The notes beneath the pieces were generated by a model that did not search any database, was not told the DNA's origin, and saw only the letters and a list, made by a program, of their open reading frames with translations. This document shows positions 1 through 7,559 of a DNA stretch of 35,265 bases, piece after piece (the first letter of the stretch is position 1; every line of letters starts with the position of its first letter). The stretch lies in NCBI GenBank assembly GCA_031288615.1, contig JAITRC010000014.1, forward strand, positions 1 through 35,265, in the 5' to 3' direction. The translations under genes were made by a program, and so were the position numbers. Source of the stretch: Tannerellaceae bacterium. Lineage in GTDB: Bacteria > Bacteroidota > Bacteroidia > Bacteroidales > Tannerellaceae.

Positions 1-2609
1 AACAGCCCCTTTACTAATTTGGTGATGTAACGGGTATCATTCAGTTGTCTATTACTGAAATCGGCAGGAATCTCTTGGGATAGGAGATACTTCCGTTTTT
101 TTCGATACTTTTCGTTTCCGAAAATCTGCTGTACATGAGCCTTATATTCCTCTTTTGTAAGAATTGTTACACTCTCTCCAAAGTTTAATGAAACTTTTTG
201 GCCTCCTAACTTTTGAATAAATTCATAGCCCAGTATAGATCCTTTTAATTTATTTACTTCTGCTTCGCAAAGTACTTTATTACTTAGTGAATCATCATAA
301 TACCGTGCTTGAGGGATGATGTGGTCTATTTGATAGTCATGAGTAAACAATTTACAGACGCCGATCGGTTTTCCCGTATAAAGAGAACACTCTCCTTGTT
401 CTTTCCAAAGTTTGTACCTCTCTAATTCCGATAAAGATGGTTGACGTTTCAACTCTTTTGTCAGCTTTTTTTTGATATCTAGGTTATTCTTTTCATTCTC
501 AGCAATTTCTCTCGTGATACGTTCCCGCTTATTTGCCGGATTTTTCATCTCACGACCCAATTCCACATGAATCTCTGAGAAATCTCCGTATCGCTCCCAA
601 ATATCTTTTACTACACGTAAGGTTTCGGTAACAACCTGCTCTACCACCGGATTTCGCAAGGAATGCTGCTTGAATTTCCCCAGGTATACATCTATGTCAG
701 ATGGCTTACTCCATTTCTGTATCTCAGACGCTTCGGAGTGTCGATCATACACAGCATAACACGCTTCATCTACTCTCTTTCCTTCTCGAAGATGCGGAAG
801 CAATTTTTTTATAGCTTTTTCCGAATAAGACCCGTAGTCTTTTTTGTAAGGCTTGATTTGTCTAAAATGTTCTACAAAATTTTCCGGCAAACCTTCATGT
901 TTTTCCTTGAATTTCCGTAAAGCTTTTTTCAAATCAGCGGGGTCCTCTACCGAATAAAGAATATGCCACAGAGAAGTTTCCAATTCTTGCGTTAGAGTAT
1001 CTTTGGATAAACCGCACTTTAACATTTGAGCACGTGTCTCGTTACAGGGATATTCTTTATCCTCCGAATATTTCCAGCGATAGGAGAAGGGTTGATCTTT
1101 TGTTCTCTTTAATTTGAAGTACTTACTAAATAAGGTATCCTGTTTTATTTCTTTTTGATCATTCAGCCAAGTAAAGAGTTGTTTATAAGCTTCTTCCGAG
1201 TCAATGAGTTGTTTTGTAACTTCTATATCACTCACTCGCTCGTATATTTTTAAGTTTCGGATGAATTGCCATAATCTGAACTCTTGAAATAGTGGATTCG
1301 ATTTCGCAATACCTTTCAGCGATCTCTCTTCTTGTTTACCATTGGTGTAAAAAGCGCGCGTCTCATATTGACAATTCTGAATGAGAGACTTTTTACTCTT
1401 TAAAGGACGTTGATAAAAAAGAATATCCGTCACAAATAAACCGGTAAATAGTTTCTTTGAGGATAAAACATTGTATACATGAGCTTCGTTCTGAGGATAT
1501 AATTCCCGTACACACTGTTCATACAGGTCTTTATCTGTTAATTCCGCATGAAACTCCTTCTGTTTCTCCAGGATACTAATTAACTCATTCTTGTAGTATT
1601 TACGTTCAATTGTCCGTATCAAGTCTCCCCGTACTTTTTGATCGGGAGTTTCTAACAGTTTGTCGTAGATATATCCACCAACCGTTTTTCCACTCTTTTC
1701 CAAGTCATTCTCTGTTTTCTTCTTTATCAACGTCCAGTCATCTTCTTTCGGTGCACGAAAACTACGTTTTGGTTCACCCTTCCTATACTCTGTGGTGACG
1801 ATAAATTCCTTGACTAAACCTTCCCAATTGAATAAAGGTACTTTACTTTTGCGTCGATAGACATCTCCATTTTCCAACTCAATGTTATACCAAATATTCC
1901 CTTTCTTTTGAATACCTTCTTCCTCATCCCTTGTTACCTTGACCACACGTAAAGGTTTATACTCTTCTGTCTTACTCTCTATTATTTCCTCTTCTTCACC
2001 GCGCAGTTGATTATATCCCCGTTTTTGATTGAACTGCAAGAGTATCCATGCCAATTCTTCTTTGCTGACAGGTGCGCTCAAGGCTTTTTTACGTAAATAG
2101 TAAATCGTCCAATCATAAGGTATCCTGATTTCTATGCCGTTACTCCTGAAATCTTTTATCATTTCTTCAAAGGAATGTTGAAATAGGAAGACATGATTTC
2201 CATTATCATCCTTACGCCATGCCACCTTTGGTTCCTGATACCTTTCCTGTTCATCTATCTCACCAAGAACTTTTGCGAAGGTTTTATAGTCATTCCTATC
2301 CCAACTTATAGCTTTATCGTAGTGATCAGGTAGGAAATTCATCAGATGCAGTACGCGCAGCAATCGTTCGCGACGAAGTAAATGGCGTTCCCGTAACCGT
2401 CTTACTCCCCGGTATCGTGTCCGTTCACTTGTACGGGAAACAGATTCTCCCTTTCCAAACTTATCTAAATCATCTTGCGTCATGGGAATGATCCTGCTAC
2501 CCAGACCGCAAAGACGTTCTGGCCAACTGTGACCATCTGTATCTATTGTATCAATTACCGCCCAACCGATACTGTTTGTTCCCAAGTCTAAACCTAAAAC
2601 TTTTCCCAT
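1..2609 (-). CDS. cas9: Type II-C CRISPR-associated endonuclease Cas9 (partial, C-terminus off the left edge)
   Basis: RNA-guided DNA endonuclease of a type II CRISPR-Cas system. The reading frame is open from an ATG at 2609 to base 1, about 869 codons. The RuvC-I motif is at residues 5-15 (LGLDLGTNSIG, nucleophile Asp8). An Arg-rich bridge helix follows at about residues 63-90 (RTRYRGVRRLRERHLLRR). RuvC-II is visible as IHVELGREMK (bases ~547-577), and the HNH site as YQIDHIIPQARYYDD with NKVLC (bases ~255-325). The frame runs out before the RuvC-III His-Asp motif and the PAM-interacting domain. Large Bacteroidetes II-C proteins are about 1400 residues, so roughly 60% is here. All catalytic residues in the visible part are intact. 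The gene is clearly more AT-rich (about 37% GC in a hand-counted line) than the genes to its right, which suggests acquisition by transfer. The tracrRNA gene lies divergently upstream. cas1, cas2 and the array are presumably to the left, outside the window. Confidence 0.95.
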   Translation of the reverse strand, partial: MGKVLGLDLGTNSIGWAVIDTIDTDGHSWPERLCGLGSRIIPMTQDDLDKFGKGESVSRTSERTRYRGVRRLRERHLLRRERLLRVLHLMNFLPDHYDKAISWDRNDYKTFAKVLGEIDEQERYQEPKVAWRKDDNGNHVFLFQHSFEEMIKDFRSNGIEIRIPYDWTIYYLRKKALSAPVSKEELAWILLQFNQKRGYNQLRGEEEEIIESKTEEYKPLRVVKVTRDEEEGIQKKGNIWYNIELENGDVYRRKSKVPLFNWEGLVKEFIVTTEYRKGEPKRSFRAPKEDDWTLIKKKTENDLEKSGKTVGGYIYDKLLETPDQKVRGDLIRTIERKYYKNELISILEKQKEFHAELTDKDLYEQCVRELYPQNEAHVYNVLSSKKLFTGLFVTDILFYQRPLKSKKSLIQNCQYETRAFYTNGKQEERSLKGIAKSNPLFQEFRLWQFIRNLKIYERVSDIEVTKQLIDSEEAYKQLFTWLNDQKEIKQDTLFSKYFKLKRTKDQPFSYRWKYSEDKEYPCNETRAQMLKCGLSKDTLTQELETSLWHILYSVEDPADLKKALRKFKEKHEGLPENFVEHFRQIKPYKKDYGSYSEKAIKKLLPHLREGKRVDEACYAVYDRHSEASEIQKWSKPSDIDVYLGKFKQHSLRNPVVEQVVTETLRVVKDIWERYGDFSEIHVELGREMKNPANKRERITREIAENEKNNLDIKKKLTKELKRQPSLSELERYKLWKEQGECSLYTGKPIGVCKLFTHDYQIDHIIPQARYYDDSLSNKVLCEAEVNKLKGSILGYEFIQKLGGQKVSLNFGESVTILTKEEYKAHVQQIFGNEKYRKKRKYLLSQEIPADFSNRQLNDTRYITKLVKGL

Positions 2610-2634
2610 AGCTTTTCATTTAAATCTATATTGG

Positions 2635-2642
2635 CAAAGGTA
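2635..2642 (-). promoter_or_regulatory. cas9 promoter, -7 element
   Basis: The minus strand reads TACCTTTG, a match to the Bacteroidetes sigma-ABfr -7 consensus TAnnTTTG. It predicts a start near 2628 and a leader of about 18 nt before the Cas9 ATG. No clear -33 TTTG was found upstream. Confidence 0.6.
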
Positions 2643-2744
2643 CCACTTTCACCCGTCTTCTTTACTATAGAGTGAAGAATATCGTGTCTGAAGTTTTTGT
2701 CTTGAAAAAAGAGCAGCGGATTCTGCAAGTATGGAAAAGAATCT

Positions 2745-2752
2745 TACCTTTG
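2745..2752 (+). promoter_or_regulatory. tracrRNA promoter, -7 element
   Basis: TACCTTTG on the plus strand, with a weak -33-like TTCTG at 2721-2725, 19 bases upstream. It predicts transcription starting around 2757-2760, just before the anti-repeat. It is divergent from the cas9 promoter, about 100 bp away. Confidence 0.65.
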
Positions 2753-2756
2753 CCCG

Positions 2757-2836
2757 CGAAAGCAATTCACAATAAGGATTATTCCGTTGTGAAAACACTT
2801 GAGGTGGGCAGGGGTTACCCTGCTCGCCTTCTTTTT
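2757..2836 (+). ncRNA. tracrRNA of the type II-C CRISPR system
   Basis: Trans-activating crRNA that pairs with the CRISPR repeat and loads Cas9. Directly visible: a candidate anti-repeat (GAAAGCAATTCACAAT, ~2758-2773); the nexus AATAAGG at 2771-2777 with TCCGTT at 2783-2788, the same pattern as in the well-known S. pyogenes and N. meningitidis tracrRNAs; a TTCACAA/TTGTGAA stem (2766-2772 with 2787-2793); and a 3' hairpin with 11 pairs including two G-U (2803-2813 with 2818-2828, GTTA loop) followed by TTCTTTTT. From memory, Bacteroides II-C repeats begin GTTGTGA(T/A)TTGCTTTC, which is complementary to the anti-repeat. The gene ends tail-to-tail with yidD. The 5' end is inferred from the promoter. 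Confidence 0.88.
2803..2836 (+). terminator. Intrinsic terminator of the tracrRNA
   Basis: Eleven-pair hairpin GGTGGGCAGGG / CCCTGCTCGCC with a 4-nt loop, then TTCTTTTT. It lies exactly where the leftward yidD gene ends, so the hairpin may also slow transcripts coming from the yidD side, though no comparable T-run follows it on that strand. Confidence 0.85.
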
Positions 2837-3080
2837 AGGGGAGGGGGTCGTAGCCGCCCGGAGTGAAGGGGTGGCAGCGGAGAAGGCGGCGGATGGCTAA
2901 AATGAGGCCGCGACAGATGCCGTAACGGTGAATAGCTTGGATGGCGTACTCGGAACAGGTAGGGGTGAAACGACACGAGGGTGGGAAGTGAGGGGAGATG
3001 CAATGACGGTAGAAGTGGATGGGTAGGAGGATAATGAAGGTTAAAAGGCGGCTGAGGGGATTGTTTCGAGTAGACGGCAT
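2835..3080 (-). CDS. yidD: Membrane protein insertion efficiency factor YidD
   Basis: Small membrane-associated protein (81 aa) that assists YidC-dependent insertion of inner-membrane proteins. The hallmark cysteine-rich core is present: FYRHCISP, then [16 protein letters not shown] and [12 protein letters not shown] near the C-terminus, together covering most of the protein. The N-terminal part ([14 protein letters not shown]) is hydrophobic and matches the family. The ATG at 3080 lies 4 bp after the rnpA stop, the classic rnpA-yidD pairing. The sense strand is strongly C-rich. The gene ends on the tracrRNA terminator, so it is the last core gene before the CRISPR region. Confidence 0.93.
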   Translation of the reverse strand: MPSTRNNPLSRLLTFIILLPIHFYRHCISPHFPPSCRFTPTCSEYAIQAIHRYGICRGLILAIRRLLRCHPFTPGGYDPLP

Positions 3081-3084
3081 GGCT

Positions 3085-3501
3085 CTATTGGTGGGATGAT
3101 GGGGTTGTGACAGCTTGACTTTTCTTGTTGAGAGTACGAAGTGCGTGGGTCATGGCTTTTTGGATGGTGGGGAAGGTAGGGAGATCGGAGGCGATGTAGA
3201 GGAAAGCGATGTGAAAGCATGGGGTGCGAGGGAGGTTGTGTTTATTGAGCCGGTAGGCTTCGCGAAGGAGACGTTTGATGCGGTTACGGTCTACGGCGTG
3301 TTTAAAACGGCGTTTGGAGACACTCACGAGGATAGCCGTAGGGCATTGTTCATCATTGTCAAGGGGATGGTAGACCACCCGAAGGGGGTAAGCGAGGAAA
3401 GAGCGGCCTATGGCGAAAATCCGGTCAACGTGTCGCTTGGAGGAGAGTCGTTCGGGTTTAGGCAGTTGGGCGGTGTGATGCGGATTACTGTCGTCAGTCA
3501 T
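3085..3501 (-). CDS. rnpA: Ribonuclease P protein component
   Basis: Protein subunit (138 aa) of RNase P, which binds the catalytic RNA and helps mature the 5' ends of tRNAs. The family signature [20 protein letters not shown], the RNR motif region, is at about residues 65-84, preceded by a typical [12 protein letters not shown] segment. The start ATG overlaps the hemD stop by 4 bp (ATGA), so translational coupling is likely. yidD follows 4 bp downstream. The C-terminal tail ([11 protein letters not shown]) is low complexity. The length is usual for the family. Confidence 0.95.
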   Translation of the reverse strand: MTDDSNPHHTAQLPKPERLSSKRHVDRIFAIGRSFLAYPLRVVYHPLDNDEQCPTAILVSVSKRRFKHAVDRNRIKRLLREAYRLNKHNLPRTPCFHIAFLYIASDLPTFPTIQKAMTHALRTLNKKSQAVTTPSSHQ

Positions 3502-4319
3502 CTGCGTTTTGTGCCGAGTAGCTTGATGAGATATTGTTCAAGGGCGGTAACCATAGAGCGAGCTTCAGGAGTAGGTGCTTGAAGGTCTACGCGTAGTCCC
3601 GCTTCGGTAATCGCTTTTGCGGTAGACGAACCAAAGCAACCGATATTGATTTGCCCTTGTTCAAAGTTAGGGCAGTTATCCTGAAGGGCAGTGAAGCCAG
3701 CTGGGGTGAAGATGAGCACCATGTGATACTCATTGATGTTCATATCGGGAGGGAAGCCGGCACTTACGGTATGAAAAAGAACAACCTTTTCATGTTCAAT
3801 TTTTTTATTGTTAAGTAGAGTGAACAGCGTGTCATTGTGGATGTCGGAGACGGGAATGAAATAACGTTCTTTGGGATGTTTGGAGATGGGTACGAAGAGG
3901 CTTTCGGCCTTACTGTCCACACCGAAGAATATCTTGCGTTTGCGATAGGCCGTGTACTTCTGGAGGTAGAAAGCGATTCGTTCGGTAGCGCAGAAGTACT
4001 TCATATTCTCGGGAACGGAGAAGCGCATGCTTTTGCAGATACGGAAGTAATGGTCAATAGCGGTTTGGGAAGTGAGTACGACGGCGGTGTGCTCGGCCAG
4101 GTTAATACGCTGTTTACGGAAGTCTTTAACAGAAACAGGTTCAATTTTGATGAAGGGCAAAAAAGCAATCTCCACGCCGTACTTTTCTGCCAAGTCGTCG
4201 TAGGGAGATTTTCCTGTCACCGGCCTCTCTTGAGAGACGAGAATTTTCAGTGGTGAGGGGGAACCCACTTGCTTAGAAGTGGTGGATGTCGATATTTTTT
4301 TCTTTGCAGTTATTACCAT
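3498..4319 (-). CDS. hemD: Uroporphyrinogen-III synthase
   Basis: Closes and inverts ring D of hydroxymethylbilane to form uroporphyrinogen III in tetrapyrrole synthesis. The 273-aa protein has the HemD pattern of two alternating alpha/beta halves: KILVSQERPVTGKSPYDDLAEKYGVEI at the start, AVVLTSQTAIDHYF in the middle, and FTPAGFTAL, then GCFGSSTAKAITEAGLRVDLQAPTPEARSMVTAL near the end. The Bacteroidales form carries a lysine/threonine-rich N-terminal extension, seen here in residues 1-20. HemD is poorly conserved, so the call rests mainly on the C-terminal signature and on the usual Bacteroidales order DUF4271-hemD-rnpA-yidD. It overlaps the upstream DUF4271 gene by 7 bp. Confidence 0.85.
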   Translation of the reverse strand: MVITAKKKISTSTTSKQVGSPSPLKILVSQERPVTGKSPYDDLAEKYGVEIAFLPFIKIEPVSVKDFRKQRINLAEHTAVVLTSQTAIDHYFRICKSMRFSVPENMKYFCATERIAFYLQKYTAYRKRKIFFGVDSKAESLFVPISKHPKERYFIPVSDIHNDTLFTLLNNKKIEHEKVVLFHTVSAGFPPDMNINEYHMVLIFTPAGFTALQDNCPNFEQGQINIGCFGSSTAKAITEAGLRVDLQAPTPEARSMVTALEQYLIKLLGTKRR

Positions 4320-4972
4320 AAAGGTCTCTCCTCCAATGAACTAAGTAGCCAAAAAACGCCTTTGTAAAGGAATAAGAGGGGCGTTACGTCTTGGGCGCAA
4401 AAGTACAAAATTAAGAGGAAGTACTTTGCCCCGTTGACGGAAAAAATCTGTGCTGTCCGGTAAAGGAGTACCAAACGGTAGATCACAAAGATGGTGGCAA
4501 AGAGGATCACAGGCCTTGGTAGTGGGCTAACGATACAATAAGCGGTGGTGAGGTAGAGGCTGATACTCCAGTATCCGGAGAGTAACTGGTAATGCTGTCG
4601 CCACTCGGCGAGTTCCGACTCACAGGCAAAGACCCATCCGAGGCAGACATAGAAGCCTTGCTTGAAAAGATAGAAGACATAGACGAAGACAAAAATGAGG
4701 AAGGTGACACCAATCAACTGGGAGGCGTCGCGGAAAGCGAAATATTCGGACTGTATGACGATTAAGGTGGCAAAGACTGCGGTGAGGAAGCAGGCCTGGA
4801 TAGGGAAGAAAAGAGGGAAAAATTGATCACGGCGGAAGTAGTAAAGGAAGGCAAAGGCGATGAAAAGGGCAAAGATGACAAGGAGGGCAAGGTCGTATAC
4901 CGATTGTTGGTGGCCTATGGGGATGGAAGGAAGGTCGTACACAGTCAGGGGGTTATTTGAGATTGTATACAT
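4313..4972 (-). CDS. DUF4271 integral membrane protein
   Basis: Bacteroidetes-specific membrane protein of unknown function, 219 aa from the chosen ATG (MYTISNN), which overlaps the end of the tonB-like gene by 20 bp. An upstream ATG at 5026 is possible but would lie deeper inside that gene. Several hydrophobic helices are visible, including LALLVIFALFIAFAFLYYF, ACFLTAVFATLIVI, GVTFLIFVFVYVFYLF, PVILFATIFVIYRLVLLY and FLLILYFCAQDVTPLLFLY. The family is usually found next to hemD, as here. Its function is not known, and the gene context does not fix one. Confidence 0.8.
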   Translation of the reverse strand: MYTISNNPLTVYDLPSIPIGHQQSVYDLALLVIFALFIAFAFLYYFRRDQFFPLFFPIQACFLTAVFATLIVIQSEYFAFRDASQLIGVTFLIFVFVYVFYLFKQGFYVCLGWVFACESELAEWRQHYQLLSGYWSISLYLTTAYCIVSPLPRPVILFATIFVIYRLVLLYRTAQIFSVNGAKYFLLILYFCAQDVTPLLFLYKGVFWLLSSLEERPLW

Positions 4973-5723
4973 AGGTGATGGCACCGGATTGGTTGTGGGT
5001 ACTTTCAATGGAATTGAAGGTTGCACGACGGGCGGCTTCTATGGCACTACGCCGCATGGCCTCGTTATCAATGGTGGTACCCCGTCCTATTTCGGCGAAG
5101 ATCACCCCTCCCTGCGGGTTTACGGTGATGTTGACCACAATCTTTCCTTCTTCCTGTACCACATATTCAGGGCGGGGAAGACCGTTTGCACCGAGCGTTC
5201 TCCCGCTGAGGCTGAATGACCCGTACTCGGCATTGTTTACATTGGCACCAGCACTATTTCCGGTACCAAAAGCACCAGAGATACGTCGTGCTATCGCCGC
5301 TTCCTTTTCCTTGCGGATTCGTTCAGCTTCCTTGCGTTTATTTTCTTCCTCTTGCCGGCGGGCTTCCTCCTTTTCCTTATTAGGGTCGTCAGGGATGGCG
5401 ACACTCTCTTCCACGTTTTGGGTAACAAGAGGCTCGGGGGGCACGGGCTGTGGAGGGGCAGGTTCGGGTGATGTGGTGGAGTAATCGGTCTCTGAGGGAA
5501 CGGGAGTCTCTTGTGGCTCAAAAGTACCGGCACCGGCGTCAATTGCCCCGAAGTGAATCAAGACACCCTCTTGCTTTTCGGGCACCTTACTTCTCAACAC
5601 GGAGAGCCAGAGGAGCAGGAAAAGCAGGGCATGGAAGGCCAAGGCACCCACCCAACCGTAAAGCGAAGCGACATGCTGTTTGTTGTTCGCTACTTTCAAA
5701 GGGGTCTTGTCGGGAGCTGCCAT
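4953..5723 (-). CDS. TonB/TolA-like energy-transducing periplasmic protein
   Basis: 256-aa protein with one N-terminal transmembrane anchor (residues ~22-42, GWVGALAFHALLFLLLWLSV). A proline/glutamate linker follows (~80-105), then a Lys/Glu/Arg-rich, probably helical stretch (~115-150, EEARRQEEENKRKEAERIRK), and a C-terminal TonB/TolA-like domain (~195-256, GKIVVNITVNPQGGVIFAEI, AIEAARRATFNS). It would span the periplasm and carry energy from the ExbB/ExbD proton channel to outer-membrane receptors or the Tol system. The long charged helix resembles TolA more than classical TonB. It starts 1 bp inside the exbD stop (TAATG), so the three genes form one translationally coupled unit. Confidence 0.85.
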   Translation of the reverse strand: MAAPDKTPLKVANNKQHVASLYGWVGALAFHALLFLLLWLSVLRSKVPEKQEGVLIHFGAIDAGAGTFEPQETPVPSETDYSTTSPEPAPPQPVPPEPLVTQNVEESVAIPDDPNKEKEEARRQEEENKRKEAERIRKEKEAAIARRISGAFGTGNSAGANVNNAEYGSFSLSGRTLGANGLPRPEYVVQEEGKIVVNITVNPQGGVIFAEIGRGTTIDNEAMRRSAIEAARRATFNSIESTHNQSGAITYVYNLK

Positions 5724-6133
5724 TATTTTTTACTACGGGTAGCGAGCACCATTCTGAATTGGTTCTCGTTGGCGATATTCAGCACCTTGACAATTTCACG
5801 GTAAGGGACTGATTCATCGGCGTAGAGGGCGACATACATATCGGGTTCCTGCGCGTAGGTTTCTTGCAGGAAAGGGGTGATTTGCTCAAATTCGACAGTA
5901 TGCTCGCGCTGATTACCAAAGGCGACATAGTAGTTAAGCTCTTTGTCGATGGTGATACGCGTGAGGGGCTTGGCTGCGTTCTTCTGTTTAGATTGGGGCA
6001 AGGTGACTTTGATGGCGTTGGGCACAACCATCGTGGAGGTGATCATGAAAAAGATGAGCAGCAGGAAAATAATATCGGTCATGGAGGCCATACTGAAGGC
6101 GTCCGTCACCTTTGTTTTACGCTTTAGCGCCAT
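5723..6133 (-). CDS. exbD: ExbD/TolR family biopolymer transport protein
   Basis: 136-aa component of the proton-driven motor that works with ExbB. The ATG at 6133 (MALKRKTKVTDAFS) was chosen because it precedes the conserved SMASMTDIIFLLLIFFMITSTM helix, whose Asp in MTDIIF is the proton-binding residue. A longer upstream frame lies inside exbB. The periplasmic C-terminal domain ends LNIANENQFRMVLATRSKK, typical of the family. It overlaps exbB by 17 bp and the tonB-like gene by 1 bp. Many Bacteroidetes loci have two exbD genes; only one is present here. Confidence 0.92.
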   Translation of the reverse strand: MALKRKTKVTDAFSMASMTDIIFLLLIFFMITSTMVVPNAIKVTLPQSKQKNAAKPLTRITIDKELNYYVAFGNQREHTVEFEQITPFLQETYAQEPDMYVALYADESVPYREIVKVLNIANENQFRMVLATRSKK

Positions 6134-6839
6134 AGTTGTTCGCCGATTCGTTGAGCAAGTCCATAAACTCCATTGTCCGGGCTTCCATTTGATTGACCAC
6201 ATTATTCACCTGCGCCACAAGGTAGTTATAGGCAAAGAGTGCGACGATACCGACTATAAGTCCTCCGACTGTGGTTACGAGAGCTTCGTAAATACCTCCG
6301 GAGAGCAGCGCAATATCGACATCGGCACCAGCAGAGGCCATGTCATAAAACGCCCGAATCATACCTGTCACTGTCCCAAGGAAACCCACCATAGGTGCTC
6401 CTGCGGCTACTGTGGCTATGATAGGAAACCCTTTTTCCAGACGGGACACCTCAAGGTTGCCAAGATTTTCAATGGCCACCTGTACATCGTTTAAAGGATG
6501 TCCGAGTCGGGAAATACCTTTTTCTATCATACGGGAAGAAGGGGTATTGATCATCCGGCAGAGATTGATAGCCGAGTCTACCTTGCCGTCATGAATATAG
6601 TCGCGGATACGATTCATGAAGGTTATATCTTCCTTACCGGCCAAACGGATCACGACGCTCCGTTGAATGAAGATGTAGGTTGCCAGTAGCGACATGGCCA
6701 GAAGGACGAGCATGATCCACCCGCCTTTCACGGCCAGGTCGACTACATTCATCTCTGCGACACTGCTATCTGCGCCGACCAGGTTTGAAAGTTCGGGTAA
6801 CTGTTCATTAACCTGTAAAAAAATTAAATTCATCACCAT
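6117..6839 (-). CDS. exbB: MotA/TolQ/ExbB proton channel family protein
   Basis: Inner-membrane proton channel subunit, 240 aa. Three membrane segments are visible: MLVLLAMSLLATYIFI (residues ~38-53), then the family's conserved FPIIATVAAGAPMVGFLGTVTGMIRAF and YEALVTTVGGLIVGIVALFAYNYL. Together with ExbD and the TonB-like protein it converts proton motive force into movement that opens TonB-dependent receptors such as SusC. Start: ATG at 6839, with a second ATG two codons later at 6833. The pdxJ stop is 3 bp upstream. Confidence 0.93.
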   Translation of the reverse strand: MVMNLIFLQVNEQLPELSNLVGADSSVAEMNVVDLAVKGGWIMLVLLAMSLLATYIFIQRSVVIRLAGKEDITFMNRIRDYIHDGKVDSAINLCRMINTPSSRMIEKGISRLGHPLNDVQVAIENLGNLEVSRLEKGFPIIATVAAGAPMVGFLGTVTGMIRAFYDMASAGADVDIALLSGGIYEALVTTVGGLIVGIVALFAYNYLVAQVNNVVNQMEARTMEFMDLLNESANNYGAKA

Positions 6840-6842
6840 ATA

Positions 6843-7559
6843 CTATTTCAATTGTTGTTTATAAAGGGCAATGGTACGTTCCAGGCTGAGGTAAAGGGCA
6901 TCGCAAATAAGTGCGTGTCCGATGGACACTTCCTTCAAAAAGGGGATATGCTGTTTGAAAGCTGCGAGGTTATGGAGGTTGAGGTCGTGTCCGGCGTTGA
7001 CTCCTAGTCCGAGAGCATTGGCCAGAAGGGCTGCCTTGATAAAAGGCTCAAGGGCAAGGTCGGGGTCGGATGGGAAGGAGGAGGCGTAGGGTTCGGTGTA
7101 TAGTTCAACGCGATCAGTACCTGTCTTAGCGGCCAGCTCCATGTTTGCAAGGTCGGTACCGACAAAAATGGAGGTACGGATATGGTGTTCTTTGAACACG
7201 TCAATCTTGTCGACCAGCTCATCGAAATGCGTTTGGACATCCCATCCGGCGTTGGAGGTAAGGGCTTCGGGCGGATCGGGTACGAGCGTTACCTGTGTAG
7301 GCCGCACGGATAAGACGAGGTCGATAAAGCGTTTGGAGGGGCACCCTTCGATATTGAACTCTCCCTTGATTAAGGGCTTAAGAGCTATGACATCGGCGTA
7401 ACGGACATGCCGTTCATCGGGACGGGGATGTACCGTGATGCCGTCTGCCCCAAAGGCCTCACAGTCCATAGCCACCTGCAATAAATCAGGGACATTCCCT
7501 CCTCGTGCATTGCGAAGGGTTGCAATTTTATTTACGTTAACACTCAATTTCGTACTCAT
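6843..7559 (-). CDS. pdxJ: Pyridoxine 5'-phosphate synthase
   Basis: Condenses 1-deoxy-D-xylulose 5-phosphate with 1-amino-acetone 3-phosphate to make pyridoxine 5'-phosphate (the DXP-dependent vitamin B6 route). The 238-aa sequence shows the family's start [17 protein letters not shown], the phosphate-site region [15 protein letters not shown] and the late motif [15 protein letters not shown] followed by [13 protein letters not shown]. Length and motifs are normal. The ATG overlaps the stop of the NagB-like gene by 4 bp. The pdxJ-exbB-exbD-tonB order is common in Bacteroidales. Confidence 0.96.
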   Translation of the reverse strand: MSTKLSVNVNKIATLRNARGGNVPDLLQVAMDCEAFGADGITVHPRPDERHVRYADVIALKPLIKGEFNIEGCPSKRFIDLVLSVRPTQVTLVPDPPEALTSNAGWDVQTHFDELVDKIDVFKEHHIRTSIFVGTDLANMELAAKTGTDRVELYTEPYASSFPSDPDLALEPFIKAALLANALGLGVNAGHDLNLHNLAAFKQHIPFLKEVSIGHALICDALYLSLERTIALYKQQLK

